From contig NZ_SRLH01000003.1 in assembly GCF_004745595.1 (NCBI RefSeq), positions 248,001 through 312,000 of the forward strand: a stretch of DNA of 64,000 nt, written 5' to 3'. Position numbers and translations under genes: made by a program. The stretch's first letter is position 1; each line of letters opens with the position of its first letter. This document shows positions 7,710 through 18,300 of the stretch, piece by piece. This stretch comes from Flavobacterium humi (GTDB lineage Bacteria; Bacteroidota; Bacteroidia; Flavobacteriales; Flavobacteriaceae). The notes under the pieces are model-generated. The model searched no databases. It was not told the DNA's origin and worked only from the letters and a program-made list of their open reading frames with translations.

Positions 7710-10511
7710 ATGAAAAAACTTGTTATTAGTACATTATTTGTATTACAGGCTTTTTTAGCTTTTGCTCAGCAACCGACAGGGATTACCGGTAGAGTTGTAG
7801 ACGCCAAGACTCAAAAGCCATTACAAAATGTCGTTGCTTCTATTCTAAACACGAATTTCACGCAGCTTACAGATGCTAGAGGTGTATTTCTGTTCACTGA
7901 AGTGGCAAAAGGCAGTCAGTTATTGCAAATTAAGAGTGTTGGTTACAAAGATCAAATGCTTCCGGTTGAGATCTTTACCGGCCAGATGATCGATTTAGGC
8001 GTTTTGGCCCTTGAAGAAGACCAATCATCCGAGCAGCAATTAAGTTTGATTACCATTACTGAAAATGATTTAGGTGATGACAACAGTGGTTCGGAAAGTA
8101 CTTCAGGCCTATTGCAGGCTTCTAGGGATTCGTTCCAGCAAGCAGCAGCTTTCAACTGGGGCCAGGCACGTTTCAGGATCCGTGGATTGGATAATGAATA
8201 CGGAACGACCATGATAAATGGTGTTACAATGAACAAGATTTATGACGGAAGACCGCAATGGAGTAACTGGGGTGGTTTAAATGACGCTACTCGTAACCAG
8301 GAATTTACAATGGGTTCTTCTCCTTCAGATTATACATTTGGTGGAATTTTGGGAACTCAGGAAATCAATACAAGAGCTTCCATATACAGACCAGGTTCGA
8401 GGATTTCATTCTCAGGTACAAATACGAATTACAACTGGAGAGTTATGGGAACCCATGCTTCAGGAATGAATAAAGACGGTTGGGCTTTTGTAATTTCAGC
8501 GGGAAGACGTTGGGCAAAAGAAGCTTATTTTGAAGGTACAGATTACAGCGCCAATTCACTTTTTGCAAGTGTCGAGAAAAAAATAAATGACCACCACTCG
8601 TTAAACTTTACTTCTATTTACGCGCAAAACAGCCGTGGTAAAAGTTCTCCGAACACTGACGAGGTAACACGGATTGCCGGTGTAAAATACAATTCATACT
8701 GGGGATGGCAAGATGGCAAGAAAAGGAATTCACGTGATAAAGATGTGGAAGAGCCTATCTTGATGCTGGGCCACTATTGGAAAATAAACGATAAGACGAA
8801 CTTGAATACTAATGTAATGTATCAGACGGGTCAAATCGGGAACAGCCGTATAGATTACCAAGGTGCCCGTAACCCGGACCCTACATATTATGGAAATCTA
8901 CCAAGTTATTATACTTCCAGATATAATATTGACGATTATTCAGACTGGCAGGGAGATACCCCGGAAAACATTGCCTTAGCAAATGATGCGAAGTTTTTAA
9001 CGAACAGACAACTGGACTGGGATTTTCTTTACAAAACAAACAGCGAAACCCACGACGGGAACAGTGTTTACATTTTATACGAAGACCGTACAGATGACAA
9101 ATTATGGACTGCCAATACAGTATTGAACTCTCAGCTTGCAGACAACATCACTATGAACGGTGGTGCTACTTTCAAAAAGTTGAAATCACACAATTTCCAG
9201 AATTTATTGGATCTTTTAGGAGGTAAATATTTCGAAGATTACGATAATTTCCAAGACGGTTCAGAACAACAGTCTGACTTGAACTTCCCAAAGAGGAATG
9301 TGGTTGAAGGCGATACTTTCGGGTACAACTACAACTTGCTTGCCACTACTTTTGATGCGTTCACACAATTCAAATTCACGTACAAAAAAGCTGATTTCTA
9401 TTTGGCACAAACATTTGCCCGTAACGAATACCAAAGAGAAGGTTTATACAAAAACGGAATCTACCCAACCAATTCTTTCGGTAAAGGAGACAAGCATATC
9501 TACGAAAACTTCGGTTTCAAAGGAGGCTTGACTTACAAATTGACAGGAAGGCATTTATTGACATTCAACGGGGCTTATATGACTAAAGCACCTGCTTTGC
9601 GAAATGTATTCCCGAATGCCCGTTTAAACAACAATGCCCTTGAATTGGACAGCGAAAACGTAACTAGCCTTGATGCAAGTTATATCGTAAGAGCGCCAAA
9701 ATTGAAAACAAGGCTAACAGCTTACTATTCTAATGTTAAGCATGCTACTGAAACTTCTTTCTTCTTCGGTGAAGGTATTTTTGACGATGAGACTAGTGAT
9801 GGTGGTGATGCTTTCGTAGCTGAAACTGTTACAAATATCGAAAAACAAAACATCGGAGCGGAATTAGGTATCGAATACCAGCTTACAACAACAATCAAAT
9901 TGACTGCGAATGCTGCTTACGGCGAGCATACATACAACAACAACCCGAACGTTTCCTTAAACAATGACAACCTTGCTTCACCAACAAACACTAACCCTGT
10001 TGTTGATTTCGGTACGGCAAAATTAAAAGGATACAGACAATCAGGAGGTCCTCAAACGGCGGCTTCTTTCGGGATAGAGTACAGAGACCCACACTTCTGG
10101 TGGATTGGTGCCAATGGAAATTACCTGGCAGACAACTACATGGATGTTTCTGCTTTGTTAAGAACAGACAACTTCTTCAAAAATCCTATGGATGCTAACG
10201 GTGATCCTTTCCCTGAAGCTACACAAGAAAGAGCTTCTGAGCTTTTAAAACAACAGAAATTCGACGAATTCTACCTGGTAAACCTAACTGGAGGTAAATC
10301 ATGGAAGGTTGGAAACCAAACATTTGGTATCTTTGCTTCTATAAACAATGTTTTGGATACCAAATACAAAACAGGTGGTTTCGAACAAGCAAGAAATGCG
10401 AATTTCAGAGAGTTAAACCAAGACGTTTCAAGCGGTACACCTGCTTTTGGCCCGAAATATTTCTACGGAAACGGAAGAACGTACTTTGTTAACTTATACA
10501 TTAATTTCTAA
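7710..10511 (+). CDS. TonB-dependent outer-membrane receptor with carboxypeptidase-like N-terminal domain
   Basis: A 933-residue outer-membrane transporter. It has a signal peptide (about 1-19, ending AFAQ), then a carboxypeptidase-regulatory-like beta-sandwich (GITGRVVDAKTQKPLQNV, about 23-105), a plug domain (RFRIRGLDNEYGTTMINGV, about 150-250) and a 22-strand-type barrel ending in NLYINF with C-terminal Phe. It lacks typical SusC features and is followed by two lipoproteins rather than SusD. It likely imports a ligand processed by the divergent secreted phosphoesterase. The ligand is unknown. Confidence 0.9.
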   Translation: MKKLVISTLFVLQAFLAFAQQPTGITGRVVDAKTQKPLQNVVASILNTNFTQLTDARGVFLFTEVAKGSQLLQIKSVGYKDQMLPVEIFTGQMIDLGVLALEEDQSSEQQLSLITITENDLGDDNSGSESTSGLLQASRDSFQQAAAFNWGQARFRIRGLDNEYGTTMINGVTMNKIYDGRPQWSNWGGLNDATRNQEFTMGSSPSDYTFGGILGTQEINTRASIYRPGSRISFSGTNTNYNWRVMGTHASGMNKDGWAFVISAGRRWAKEAYFEGTDYSANSLFASVEKKINDHHSLNFTSIYAQNSRGKSSPNTDEVTRIAGVKYNSYWGWQDGKKRNSRDKDVEEPILMLGHYWKINDKTNLNTNVMYQTGQIGNSRIDYQGARNPDPTYYGNLPSYYTSRYNIDDYSDWQGDTPENIALANDAKFLTNRQLDWDFLYKTNSETHDGNSVYILYEDRTDDKLWTANTVLNSQLADNITMNGGATFKKLKSHNFQNLLDLLGGKYFEDYDNFQDGSEQQSDLNFPKRNVVEGDTFGYNYNLLATTFDAFTQFKFTYKKADFYLAQTFARNEYQREGLYKNGIYPTNSFGKGDKHIYENFGFKGGLTYKLTGRHLLTFNGAYMTKAPALRNVFPNARLNNNALELDSENVTSLDASYIVRAPKLKTRLTAYYSNVKHATETSFFFGEGIFDDETSDGGDAFVAETVTNIEKQNIGAELGIEYQLTTTIKLTANAAYGEHTYNNNPNVSLNNDNLASPTNTNPVVDFGTAKLKGYRQSGGPQTAASFGIEYRDPHFWWIGANGNYLADNYMDVSALLRTDNFFKNPMDANGDPFPEATQERASELLKQQKFDEFYLVNLTGGKSWKVGNQTFGIFASINNVLDTKYKTGGFEQARNANFRELNQDVSSGTPAFGPKYFYGNGRTYFVNLYINF

Positions 10512-10522
10512 AAAATATTGTT

Positions 10523-11137
10523 ATGAAAACATCTAGAATAATACTTATGGTAGGGATGATGGTTTCCGGTTTGGTTTTTAACAGTTGCTCTCCAGAAGAT
10601 GATATCAAAACTCCGGAATTAAAGCCATTAATCGTAAACGAAGATTTTGCAAGAGGGTTTGTAGACAATACAACACTTGGTGTCCCAGGCTGGATCAATA
10701 TAGCCGAAACAGGAACAGCAAAATACAAATACCAGGAATACCAGCACAATGCATATGCTGAATTTACTTCTTACCAGTCCGGTGAATTGGTAAATGTAGG
10801 CTGGTTGATTTCTCCTCAAATTGATTTAGACAAGCAGGAAGGTGAAAAACTGACTTTCGAGGCTTCTCAAAGTTATGTTTCTTCTGCATCTAACTCTCTT
10901 GAAGCGTTGATCTCTACGGATTTTGACGGTACCAATGTAACTACGGCAACATGGCAGCATTTAAACGCAACTTTGCCTACTACATCAAGCGCTTATTTTG
11001 CATGGATCAAATCAGGTGTAATTGATTTATCAGGTTATACAGGAAAAGCATATATCGCTTTTAAAGTGAAAGGATCTGGTACAAATACAGCTCTTGACGG
11101 AGGCTATCAAATTGATAATGTAAAAGTTTTTAACTAA
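10523..11137 (+). CDS. Surface lipoprotein with choice-of-anchor J / DUF5017-like fold
   Basis: A 204-residue lipoprotein. The signal peptide ends in a lipobox with Cys near residue 22 (VFNSCSPEDD); the acidic residues after Cys fit the Bacteroidota surface-export signal. The mature part is a beta-sandwich with NEDFARG, GWLISPQIDLD and DGGYQIDNVKVF, typical of the choice-of-anchor J/DUF5017 lipoproteins that accompany TonB receptors. It starts 11 bp after the receptor stop, so the two are co-transcribed. Probably a ligand-binding or cell-surface partner. Confidence 0.8.
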   Translation: MKTSRIILMVGMMVSGLVFNSCSPEDDIKTPELKPLIVNEDFARGFVDNTTLGVPGWINIAETGTAKYKYQEYQHNAYAEFTSYQSGELVNVGWLISPQIDLDKQEGEKLTFEASQSYVSSASNSLEALISTDFDGTNVTTATWQHLNATLPTTSSAYFAWIKSGVIDLSGYTGKAYIAFKVKGSGTNTALDGGYQIDNVKVFN

Positions 11138-11150
11138 ACGACCCCAATTT

Positions 11151-12521
11151 ATGAAAAATATATTTTTAAAATCCGCGCTGTTATTTTCAGTAATTGCCGG
11201 TATTTTTACAAGTTGTGTAAATGATGACCAGTATGATAGTCCTGAAATCGTATTTTCTGCTGATCTTACACCAACAAAAACAGTAAAACAAATTAATGAC
11301 GGTGCAACTGCTGCCGTAGTTCAGTATGCCGGCGATGATATCATTGAAGCCTATGTAACTTCAAGCGATGAAAAAGGAAACTTTTACAAATCCGTTTCAT
11401 TCCAGACCATCCCAACAGACGCCACAGCTCCTATCGGGTTCAGTGTGCCTATCGATGACAATACTCTTTATGGAGAAGGATTTTCACCAGGAAGAAAAGT
11501 GTATATCAAACTAAAAGGATTGTATGTTGCCAAAGTATACGGTTCCCTGCAAATCGGTTCATTATTTGAAGGAACCATCGGAAGGATCCCGGTAAACGTA
11601 TGGAGAAACCATTTGTTCCCATCAGCTACCAAAGTAAGCGAAGATTCTTTTGTAAGACCAATGACTATGGCGGCCGCTTTTACAGATGCCAACCAAAACA
11701 CTTTGGTTGAATTGGATCCGGTACAATTCGGAGAAGGTTCCCTAGGCAGGACTTATTATGATGTAGATTCAGGCGGTGGTTCAACCAATCATTCCGTAAT
11801 TGCTACAACAGGCGGTGCAAGCCAGGTCATCCGTTTTAGCAGCTTTGCTCCTTTCTCAGGAAACATGGTACCTTCCGGAAGCGGTAAAATCAGAGGGGTT
11901 ATTACAAAATACCAAACTACTTTCCAGTTTATGGTACGTTATGAAAGTGACATTAACCTAACTGGCCCAAGAGCTGATTTATTTGCACCAATCGGAGGTT
12001 CTGCCCTTGTGTATACAGGTGCTTTTTCAGAGCCTTTCACTTCTTACACAACATCAAACCAGCAGGTATTCCCTAAATACATCAACGATGCAGCTGTAGG
12101 AAGCAGGTACTGGCAGGTAAAAACATTCAGTGGGAACAAATACATCCAGATGTCTTCTTTCGGAGGAACACCTGAAGCGAACAGATCTTTGTTCATCGTT
12201 CCTGTAGACATGACCGCAGCCAATAACTTCTCCTTCAAAACAGAAGCAGGTTTTGACAATGGCCCATGCCTAAAAGTATATTATTCCATGAACTACGTTC
12301 CGGGATCTAATATCAACAATGCTACTTTAGTAGATATTACCTCTAACTTTGTTATTCCTGCAGGACCGGCAAGTGCTTATGCAACCAGCTTTACAAGCAG
12401 CGGTGTATATCCAATCCCGTCTTCACTAACAGGAAACGGTTACTTTATTTTCGAATACAAAGGAAATGGTAACGGTGGTGTAACCACTACTATGCAAATT
12501 GATGACATCACAGTAAACTAA
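11151..12521 (+). CDS. DUF5689-domain lipoprotein
   Basis: A 456-residue lipoprotein with signal peptide and lipobox ending at Cys near residue 23 (FTSCVNDDQ). Residues ~40-260 match the DUF5689 pattern: IEAYVTSSDEKGNFYKSV, GFSPGRKVYIKLKGLY and NVWRNHLFPS. The rest (about 270-456) is a beta-sandwich ending TTMQIDDITVN, resembling a second choice-of-anchor domain. It is the last gene of the three-gene receptor operon and ends at a strong terminator. DUF5689 proteins are commonly next to secreted endonuclease-like enzymes in Flavobacteria; the function is not established. Confidence 0.82.
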   Translation: MKNIFLKSALLFSVIAGIFTSCVNDDQYDSPEIVFSADLTPTKTVKQINDGATAAVVQYAGDDIIEAYVTSSDEKGNFYKSVSFQTIPTDATAPIGFSVPIDDNTLYGEGFSPGRKVYIKLKGLYVAKVYGSLQIGSLFEGTIGRIPVNVWRNHLFPSATKVSEDSFVRPMTMAAAFTDANQNTLVELDPVQFGEGSLGRTYYDVDSGGGSTNHSVIATTGGASQVIRFSSFAPFSGNMVPSGSGKIRGVITKYQTTFQFMVRYESDINLTGPRADLFAPIGGSALVYTGAFSEPFTSYTTSNQQVFPKYINDAAVGSRYWQVKTFSGNKYIQMSSFGGTPEANRSLFIVPVDMTAANNFSFKTEAGFDNGPCLKVYYSMNYVPGSNINNATLVDITSNFVIPAGPASAYATSFTSSGVYPIPSSLTGNGYFIFEYKGNGNGGVTTTMQIDDITVN

Positions 12522-12541
12522 ATAGTGTTATCTTCATAAAA

Positions 12542-12577
12542 GAAGCCCTCTTGTACCAACAGGAGGGCTTTTTCTTT
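12542..12577 (+). terminator. Terminator of the TonB-receptor operon
   Basis: A 10-bp stem (GCCCTCTTGT / AACAGGAGGGC, one wobble pair) followed by TTTTTCTTTT. Confidence 0.85.
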
Positions 12578-12580
12578 TAG

Positions 12581-12795
12581 ATGTCTTATCGTTTTTGCAC
12601 AGCCTTGTGTAGTGTTTGCACAGCCTTATGTATCGTTTGCACAGCCTCATGTATCGTTTGCATAGCCTCATGTATCATTTGCACAGCCTTATGTATCGTT
12701 TGCACAGCCTCATGTATCGTTTGCATAGCCTCATGTATCATTTGCATAGCCTCATGTATCGTTTGCATAGCCTCGTGTACCGTTTGCACAGGCAC
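12581..12795. repeat. 21-bp tandem minisatellite, about nine units
   Basis: Nine complete 21-bp units from 12596 to 12784, with partial units at both ends. The base unit is TGCACAGCCTCATGTATCGT plus T, with C/T and A/G variants. Units 2-4 and 5-7 form a near-perfect 63-bp higher-order repeat. Because 21 is a multiple of three, several frames stay open on both strands. The minus-strand frame reads as a heptad series of the form MQTIHEA / VQTIHKA. The array lies between a terminator and the stop codon of the convergent gene. No spacers, so it is not CRISPR. Confidence 0.9.
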
Positions 12796-12822
12796 TATCC
12801 TAAACCATCCTGACCCAAGGTT

Positions 12823-13524
12823 TTAAATAACAAGCCCCTTTATCATCCTATATTCGGTAGATCCCATGCCATACTGCGCCTTCACGCCATCTTTCACCCG
12901 GATGGCCATCTGCGAAAAATGATCGTAACTATCCATCCTGTTGTCATTCATTTGCTTGAGTTGCGAAAAAGCCGCCATCACCTGATTGTTTGCCGCTTCC
13001 GCCTGAGCATGCAATCCTTTAAGGCTCTGCACAGATAGCAACCCGTTCGAAGGATTGTAATTAGTGCCAAAATGGTTCAGGCTGGCAATTAAATCCGAAA
13101 AATACTGAACCGTCGCCGCAAACGACCGGTGCGACTGGCTTACGCTTTCCTCCTCGGCAGAAGTTTTGGCCTTCGGCTCTGCCCCTCTTATTTTGGCAAT
13201 GATTGCCCCGACATCCGTAGCTTCCTTCGCATCCCTGCCATAACCGGCTTTTACGGTCGCATTGATATGCGTGAGCACTTTCCTTATTGAGAAAAGGTTT
13301 TTCTCGAACAACAGCCTCCTTGCTTCCACCGAAAGCGAATACTGTTGCTTTTTAGAAGCGACCGCTTCGTTTTCATCCTTGATCTGGTTGATAAATATTC
13401 GTAGTGATTCAATACTGAATTCCGGCCTTTGCGGCAGATAGTTTACAAAAGATTCCAAAGCAGTGACTAATTTTTCGGCATTTCCGATGCGGGGCCCCAA
13501 CCCTCTTTCTGAAATTGATTTCAT
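12823..13524 (-). CDS. Uncharacterised helical protein
   Basis: A 233-residue, probably all-helical cytoplasmic protein with no signal peptide or membrane segment. It starts MKSISERGLGPRIGN, has a long coiled region, and ends with YGMGSTEYRMIKGLVI, a motif I recall in an uncharacterised Bacteroidota family that often has several paralogues. It is monocistronic, and the 21-bp tandem repeat begins 28 bp after its stop codon. No function can be assigned. Confidence 0.7.
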   Translation of the reverse strand: MKSISERGLGPRIGNAEKLVTALESFVNYLPQRPEFSIESLRIFINQIKDENEAVASKKQQYSLSVEARRLLFEKNLFSIRKVLTHINATVKAGYGRDAKEATDVGAIIAKIRGAEPKAKTSAEEESVSQSHRSFAATVQYFSDLIASLNHFGTNYNPSNGLLSVQSLKGLHAQAEAANNQVMAAFSQLKQMNDNRMDSYDHFSQMAIRVKDGVKAQYGMGSTEYRMIKGLVI

Positions 13525-13625
13525 GGTTTTTATTTTTTTTAAAAGGTTAAAATTAATTAATCCCTTTCAACTTTTAACAAAAATCATAAAAAAATTCCTA
13601 CAAATATTTTAGTTTGTTTTTCCAT

Positions 13626-13658
13626 AAAAAAAAGCTGTAACCAAACGCTACAGCTTTT
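13626..13658 (-). terminator. Terminator after the threonine dehydrogenase gene
   Basis: Stem AAAGCTGTA / TACAGCTTT with an A/T run on both sides; it terminates the minus-strand dehydrogenase transcript. Confidence 0.8.
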
Positions 13659-13690
13659 ATCTCAGGAAAAAGATCCTTTATTTTTGAATA

Positions 13691-14635
13691 TTATTTCTTG
13701 GAAAGGTTCTCCAGCATTACCGAAGTCATCTTTTCCATATCGAAATCATTCTTCCAGCCCCAATCCTCTCTTGCCACAGTATCATCAATGCTTGCCGGCC
13801 AGCTGTCCGCAATCTTCTGACGGAAATCCGGAGCATAATCAATGGTAAATTCCGGGATATGCTTTTGGATGGATGCTGCAATTTCCTTCGGTGTAAAACT
13901 AATCGCCGATAAATTGTAGGAACTGCGCACTTTGATCTTTTCGGCCGGAGCCTGCATGATGCTAACCGTTGCTTTGATGGCATCGTCCATGTACATCATT
14001 GGCAACGCGGTATTTTCAGAAAGGAAACAGGTAAATTTCTTGTCCTCAAGTGCTTTGTAATAAATATCAACCGCATAATCCGTAGTTCCTCCGCCCGGTG
14101 GCGATGTCCAGGAAATAAGCCCCGGATAACGGATGCTCCTCACATCCACACCATACTGTTTGTTATAATATTCGCACCATCTCTCCCCAGACTGCTTACT
14201 GATCCCATACACGGTAGAAGGTTCCATAACCGTATATTGCGGTGTATTTTCCCGAGGCGTTGTCGGCCCGAAAACCGCGATGCTCGATGGCCAGAATATT
14301 TTTTTAATCTTCCCTGCTTTGGCCAGGTTCAACACATGGAAAAGCGAGTTCATATTCAAATCCCAGGCAAAAGCCGGGTTTTTTTCTGCCGTAGCCGAAA
14401 GCAAAGCCGCCATCAGGTATACATCAGTAATATGGTATTTTTCGATCAGGTTCTCGATCTGGTTGTAATCCAAAGCGTTTACCACTTCAAAAATCCCGTC
14501 GTTTACCACATCGTTATCCAGTTTCCTGATGTCGGAAGCAATAACATTGTCCGTACCGTAAACAGCTCTTAATTTTTGGGTCAATTCGGTACCAATTTGT
14601 CCGCAAGCCCCTATTATCAATATTTTTGTGCTCAT
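13691..14635 (-). CDS. L-threonine 3-dehydrogenase, extended SDR type
   Basis: A 314-residue NAD-dependent extended short-chain dehydrogenase. The N-terminal Rossmann motif is GACGQIG (about residues 9-15), with an acidic residue ending beta-2 (ASDIRK), and the catalytic Tyr/Lys pair lies in STVYGISKQSGE. The architecture matches the SDR-type threonine dehydrogenase described from Flavobacterium frigidimaris, which oxidises L-threonine to 2-amino-3-ketobutyrate. The ATG at 14635 is preferred to one 21 bases upstream because the glycine motif then sits at the expected position. It is a single gene; no 2-amino-3-ketobutyrate CoA ligase is in the window. Confidence 0.85.
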   Translation of the reverse strand: MSTKILIIGACGQIGTELTQKLRAVYGTDNVIASDIRKLDNDVVNDGIFEVVNALDYNQIENLIEKYHITDVYLMAALLSATAEKNPAFAWDLNMNSLFHVLNLAKAGKIKKIFWPSSIAVFGPTTPRENTPQYTVMEPSTVYGISKQSGERWCEYYNKQYGVDVRSIRYPGLISWTSPPGGGTTDYAVDIYYKALEDKKFTCFLSENTALPMMYMDDAIKATVSIMQAPAEKIKVRSSYNLSAISFTPKEIAASIQKHIPEFTIDYAPDFRQKIADSWPASIDDTVAREDWGWKNDFDMEKMTSVMLENLSKK

Positions 14636-14770
14636 CTTATGTAAATGTTGTTGCACAAAGATACTCTTTTCACAAATTAAATAACCGACAAATTCTTAAG
14701 AACTTTAACACTTTTGATTCTGTAAAAAAACAAAATAGTACTTTTGCGGTATTCTCAATCGGATTACATC

Positions 14771-15391
14771 ATGAAATATACCATCACCCTTTGCCTCTTG
14801 ATTGCTTTGCTGTTCCCGGCCTGTAAAGACGACAGCAAAATACACGAAATAGAAATTACCAAAGCACTCAAGGAAAAAGAACTGGCTTTTAATACCATCA
14901 ACAAAACCTGGAATTTTGGACCAAGAAACCTCAGCCCGGAAGCACAGTCCATGTTAGGCAATTGGATGGAATGGCGTTTGTTCATTTCCGAACTGAATCA
15001 AAAACCCAAAGGGACCATTGGCGCTTTCCAGCGAAAAGTAAGCGTGTTGGTAAAACAGGCCGAAGCGATGAATACTTCCATCCCTCAAAGAATCGACAAA
15101 CCACAGATCAAAAGCAGGATGATGGCTTTGGTCACCAAAATAAAGAGTTTGGACACCTTTATCAACCTTGACAGGATCCCGGAGAAAAAAATCGTGGGCA
15201 TCATTACCGACCTCAATACGGAAGTGTATGCTTTTCAGGACCAGATAGAAGAAATTGTCCGCAGGAGCCATATCCAGAGGGAAGAAGGCGAACAGGAGAT
15301 GCTGAATTCCATTAACGGAATGGCCAGCCCGTCACAACCGGCACAGCAAACCGCGCCAGAAGAACAAAAAGAGGAAGGAATACTAAAATAA
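14771..15391 (+). CDS. Uncharacterised lipoprotein upstream of mfd
   Basis: A 206-residue lipoprotein. The signal peptide ends in lipobox LFPAC with Cys near residue 18. The mature part is helical and charged (GNWMEWRLFISELN, VSVLVKQAEAMN) with a Pro/Gln-rich tail. The ATG at 14771 is chosen because it places the signal peptide at the N-terminus; an upstream start would add nine residues before it. The stop codon is 8 bp upstream of the mfd TTG start, so the two genes probably share a transcript. Function unknown. Confidence 0.75.
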   Translation: MKYTITLCLLIALLFPACKDDSKIHEIEITKALKEKELAFNTINKTWNFGPRNLSPEAQSMLGNWMEWRLFISELNQKPKGTIGAFQRKVSVLVKQAEAMNTSIPQRIDKPQIKSRMMALVTKIKSLDTFINLDRIPEKKIVGIITDLNTEVYAFQDQIEEIVRRSHIQREEGEQEMLNSINGMASPSQPAQQTAPEEQKEEGILK

Positions 15392-15398
15392 TTTTCCA

Positions 15399-18300
15399 TT
15401 GAGCACCGAAATCATCCGCAATACATACGGCCGGCAGGCAAAAGTGGGCACCATAGCCCAAGCCATCCACGGAGACAACAAAATCCATGTAAAAGGCCTC
15501 ACGGGCTCTTCTTTGTCTTTTGTTGTGGATGCCCTTTTCCAAAAAAGTGAGCATTCCTTCCTGATTTTGTGCAACGAAAAGGAAGAAGCGGCCTATATCC
15601 TAAATGACCTGGAACAGCTAACAGGCAACAAGGATGTGCTGTTTTACCCGAGCTCTTACCGCAGGCCTTATCAGATAGAAGAAACCGAAAACGCGAATGT
15701 ACTGCTGCGCTCGGAAGTCCTCAACCGGATCAATTCCCGCAAAAAACCCGCCATTATCGTTTCGTATCCGGAAGCCCTTTTCGAAAAGGTGGTGACCAAA
15801 AAGGAACTCGAGAAAAATACCCTGAAAATTTCCGTAGGAGAACAGGTTTCCATTGATTTTATTAACGAAGTACTCTTTGAATACGAATTCAAGCGTGTCG
15901 ATTTCATTACCGAACCCGGCGAATTTTCGGTCCGTGGCGGTATCCTGGACGTGTTTTCGTATTCGAATGACAATCCGTACCGAATTGAGTTTTTCGGGAA
16001 CGAAGTTGACAGCATCCGGACCTTTGATGTGGCGACACAACTTTCGGTTGAGAAAAAACAGAAAATCACAATCATTCCAAATTTCGAAAATAAAATACTA
16101 CAGGAAAACAGGGAAAGCTTCCTGGATTATATCCATCCGCGGACAACGCTTTTCATCCAAAATACAGATTTGCTCGCCTCCAACCTAGACAAATTATTTG
16201 GCAAAGCGGAAGAAACCTTCGATAAATTATCCAAAGACATCAAACATGCTTCTCCTTCGCAATTATTCCTGAACCAAAAAGAATTCCTCAAGCAGGCATT
16301 GGATTTTGCAGTGGTTGAATTGTCTTCAAAACCTACCTTCAAGATTTCTGAAAGCTTTGAATTCCATACCCAGCCGCAGCCGTCCTTCAATAAACAGTTC
16401 GATTTGCTGCTGAACAACCTTAAGAGCAACCAGGAACATCATTATAAAAATTACCTGTGCTGTTCCAACGAGCAGCAGGCCAAGCGTTTCCATGACATTT
16501 TTGAAAGCCTGGACGAGCAAAACCACGAAAACCTGACCAAACAATACGAAACTATTGTATTGCCGCTCTTTCAGGGTTTTATAGACGAAGAAAACCAGAT
16601 TGCCTGTTATACCGACCATCAGATTTTTGAACGCTACCATAAATTCAGCATCAAAAACGGCTATTCGAAAAAACAGACCATTACACTCAAAGAGCTCAAT
16701 TCGCTCATTGTAGGCGATTATGTGACTCATATTGACCACGGAATAGGAAAGTTCGGCGGATTACAGAAAATACAGGTCGAAGGCAAAACCCAGGAAGCTA
16801 TAAAACTGGTGTATGCCGATAACGATATTGTATATGTGAGCATCCATTCACTTCATAAAATTTCGAAATACAACGGAAAAGACGGCGCGCCACCTAAAAT
16901 TTACAAACTGGGCTCCGGCGCCTGGAAGGCCTTAAAACAAAAAACAAAAGCAAGAGTCAAACATATTGCTTTCAATTTGATTCAATTGTATGCCAAACGC
17001 CGTTTGGACAAAGGTTTCGCTTTTGCCCCAGACAGTTATTTGCAGCTTGAACTCGAAAGTTCCTTTATTTACGAAGATACTCCGGACCAGTTAAAATCAA
17101 CACAGGAAGTCAAAGCCGATATGGAAAGTGACCGCCCTATGGACCGCCTGGTTTGTGGCGATGTTGGTTTCGGTAAAACCGAAGTGGCTATCCGGGCGGC
17201 TTTTAAAGCGGTAGATAACGGGAAACAGGTGGCTGTTTTGGTTCCTACGACCATTTTGGCTTACCAGCATTACCGGACTTTTAAGGAGCGGCTTAAAGAC
17301 ATGCCTGTAAATGTCGGGTATGTAAACCGTTTCCGTTCGGCCAAACAAAAAGCGGAAACCTTAAAAGATTTGGAATCCGGAAGACTCGATATCCTGATCG
17401 GGACGCATCAATTGGTGAATAAAAATGTCGTTTTTAAAGATTTAGGATTACTGATAGTCGATGAAGAGCAAAAGTTCGGCGTAAACGTAAAAGACAAACT
17501 GAAAACCATCACACAAAATGTCGATACCCTGACATTGACCGCAACCCCAATCCCAAGGACATTGCAGTTTTCGTTGATGGCCGCCAGGGATTTATCGGTC
17601 ATTACCACACCGCCGCCCAATCGTTATCCAATCGAGACACATGTTATCGGATTTAACGAGGAATTGATCCGCGATGCTGTTTCCTTTGAAATAGAACGTG
17701 GCGGACAGGTATTCTTTATCAACAACCGCATCGAAAATATCAAGGAAATTGCCGGAATGCTGCAGCGATTGGTTCCCAATGCCAAAATTGGTGTCGGCCA
17801 CGGGCAGATGGATGGCAAAAAACTCGAAGAGCTGATGCTTTCCTTTATGGAAGGGGAATTTGATGTATTGGTCGCAACGACAATTATCGAAAGTGGGCTG
17901 GATGTCCCGAACGCCAATACGATTTTCATCAATAATGCCAATAATTTCGGATTGTCGGACCTGCACCAGATGCGCGGCCGTGTAGGACGAAGCAATAAAA
18001 AGGCTTTTTGCTATTTTATCACGCCTCCTTATTCCGCCATGACGGACGATGCCCGCAAACGCATACAGGCCCTTGAACAATTCAGCGAACTCGGCAGCGG
18101 TTTTAATATCGCCATGAAAGATCTGGAGATACGTGGTGCGGGAGATCTTTTAGGTGGTGAACAAAGTGGTTTTATCAATGAAATTGGTTTTGAAACCTAT
18201 CAGAAAATCATGAACGAAGCTATTGAAGAGCTTAAGGAAAATGAATTCAAAGAGTTGTATGCCGAAGAAGATACCGGTGAAGAAAAAGAATATGTAAAAG

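Noticed and set aside
12596..12795. CRISPR-like regular repeat array
   Set aside because: The 21-bp units are directly adjacent with no unique spacers, and no cas genes are present.
15618..16040. Long antisense ORFs within mfd and other genes
   Set aside because: They are shadows of high-confidence genes on the other strand.
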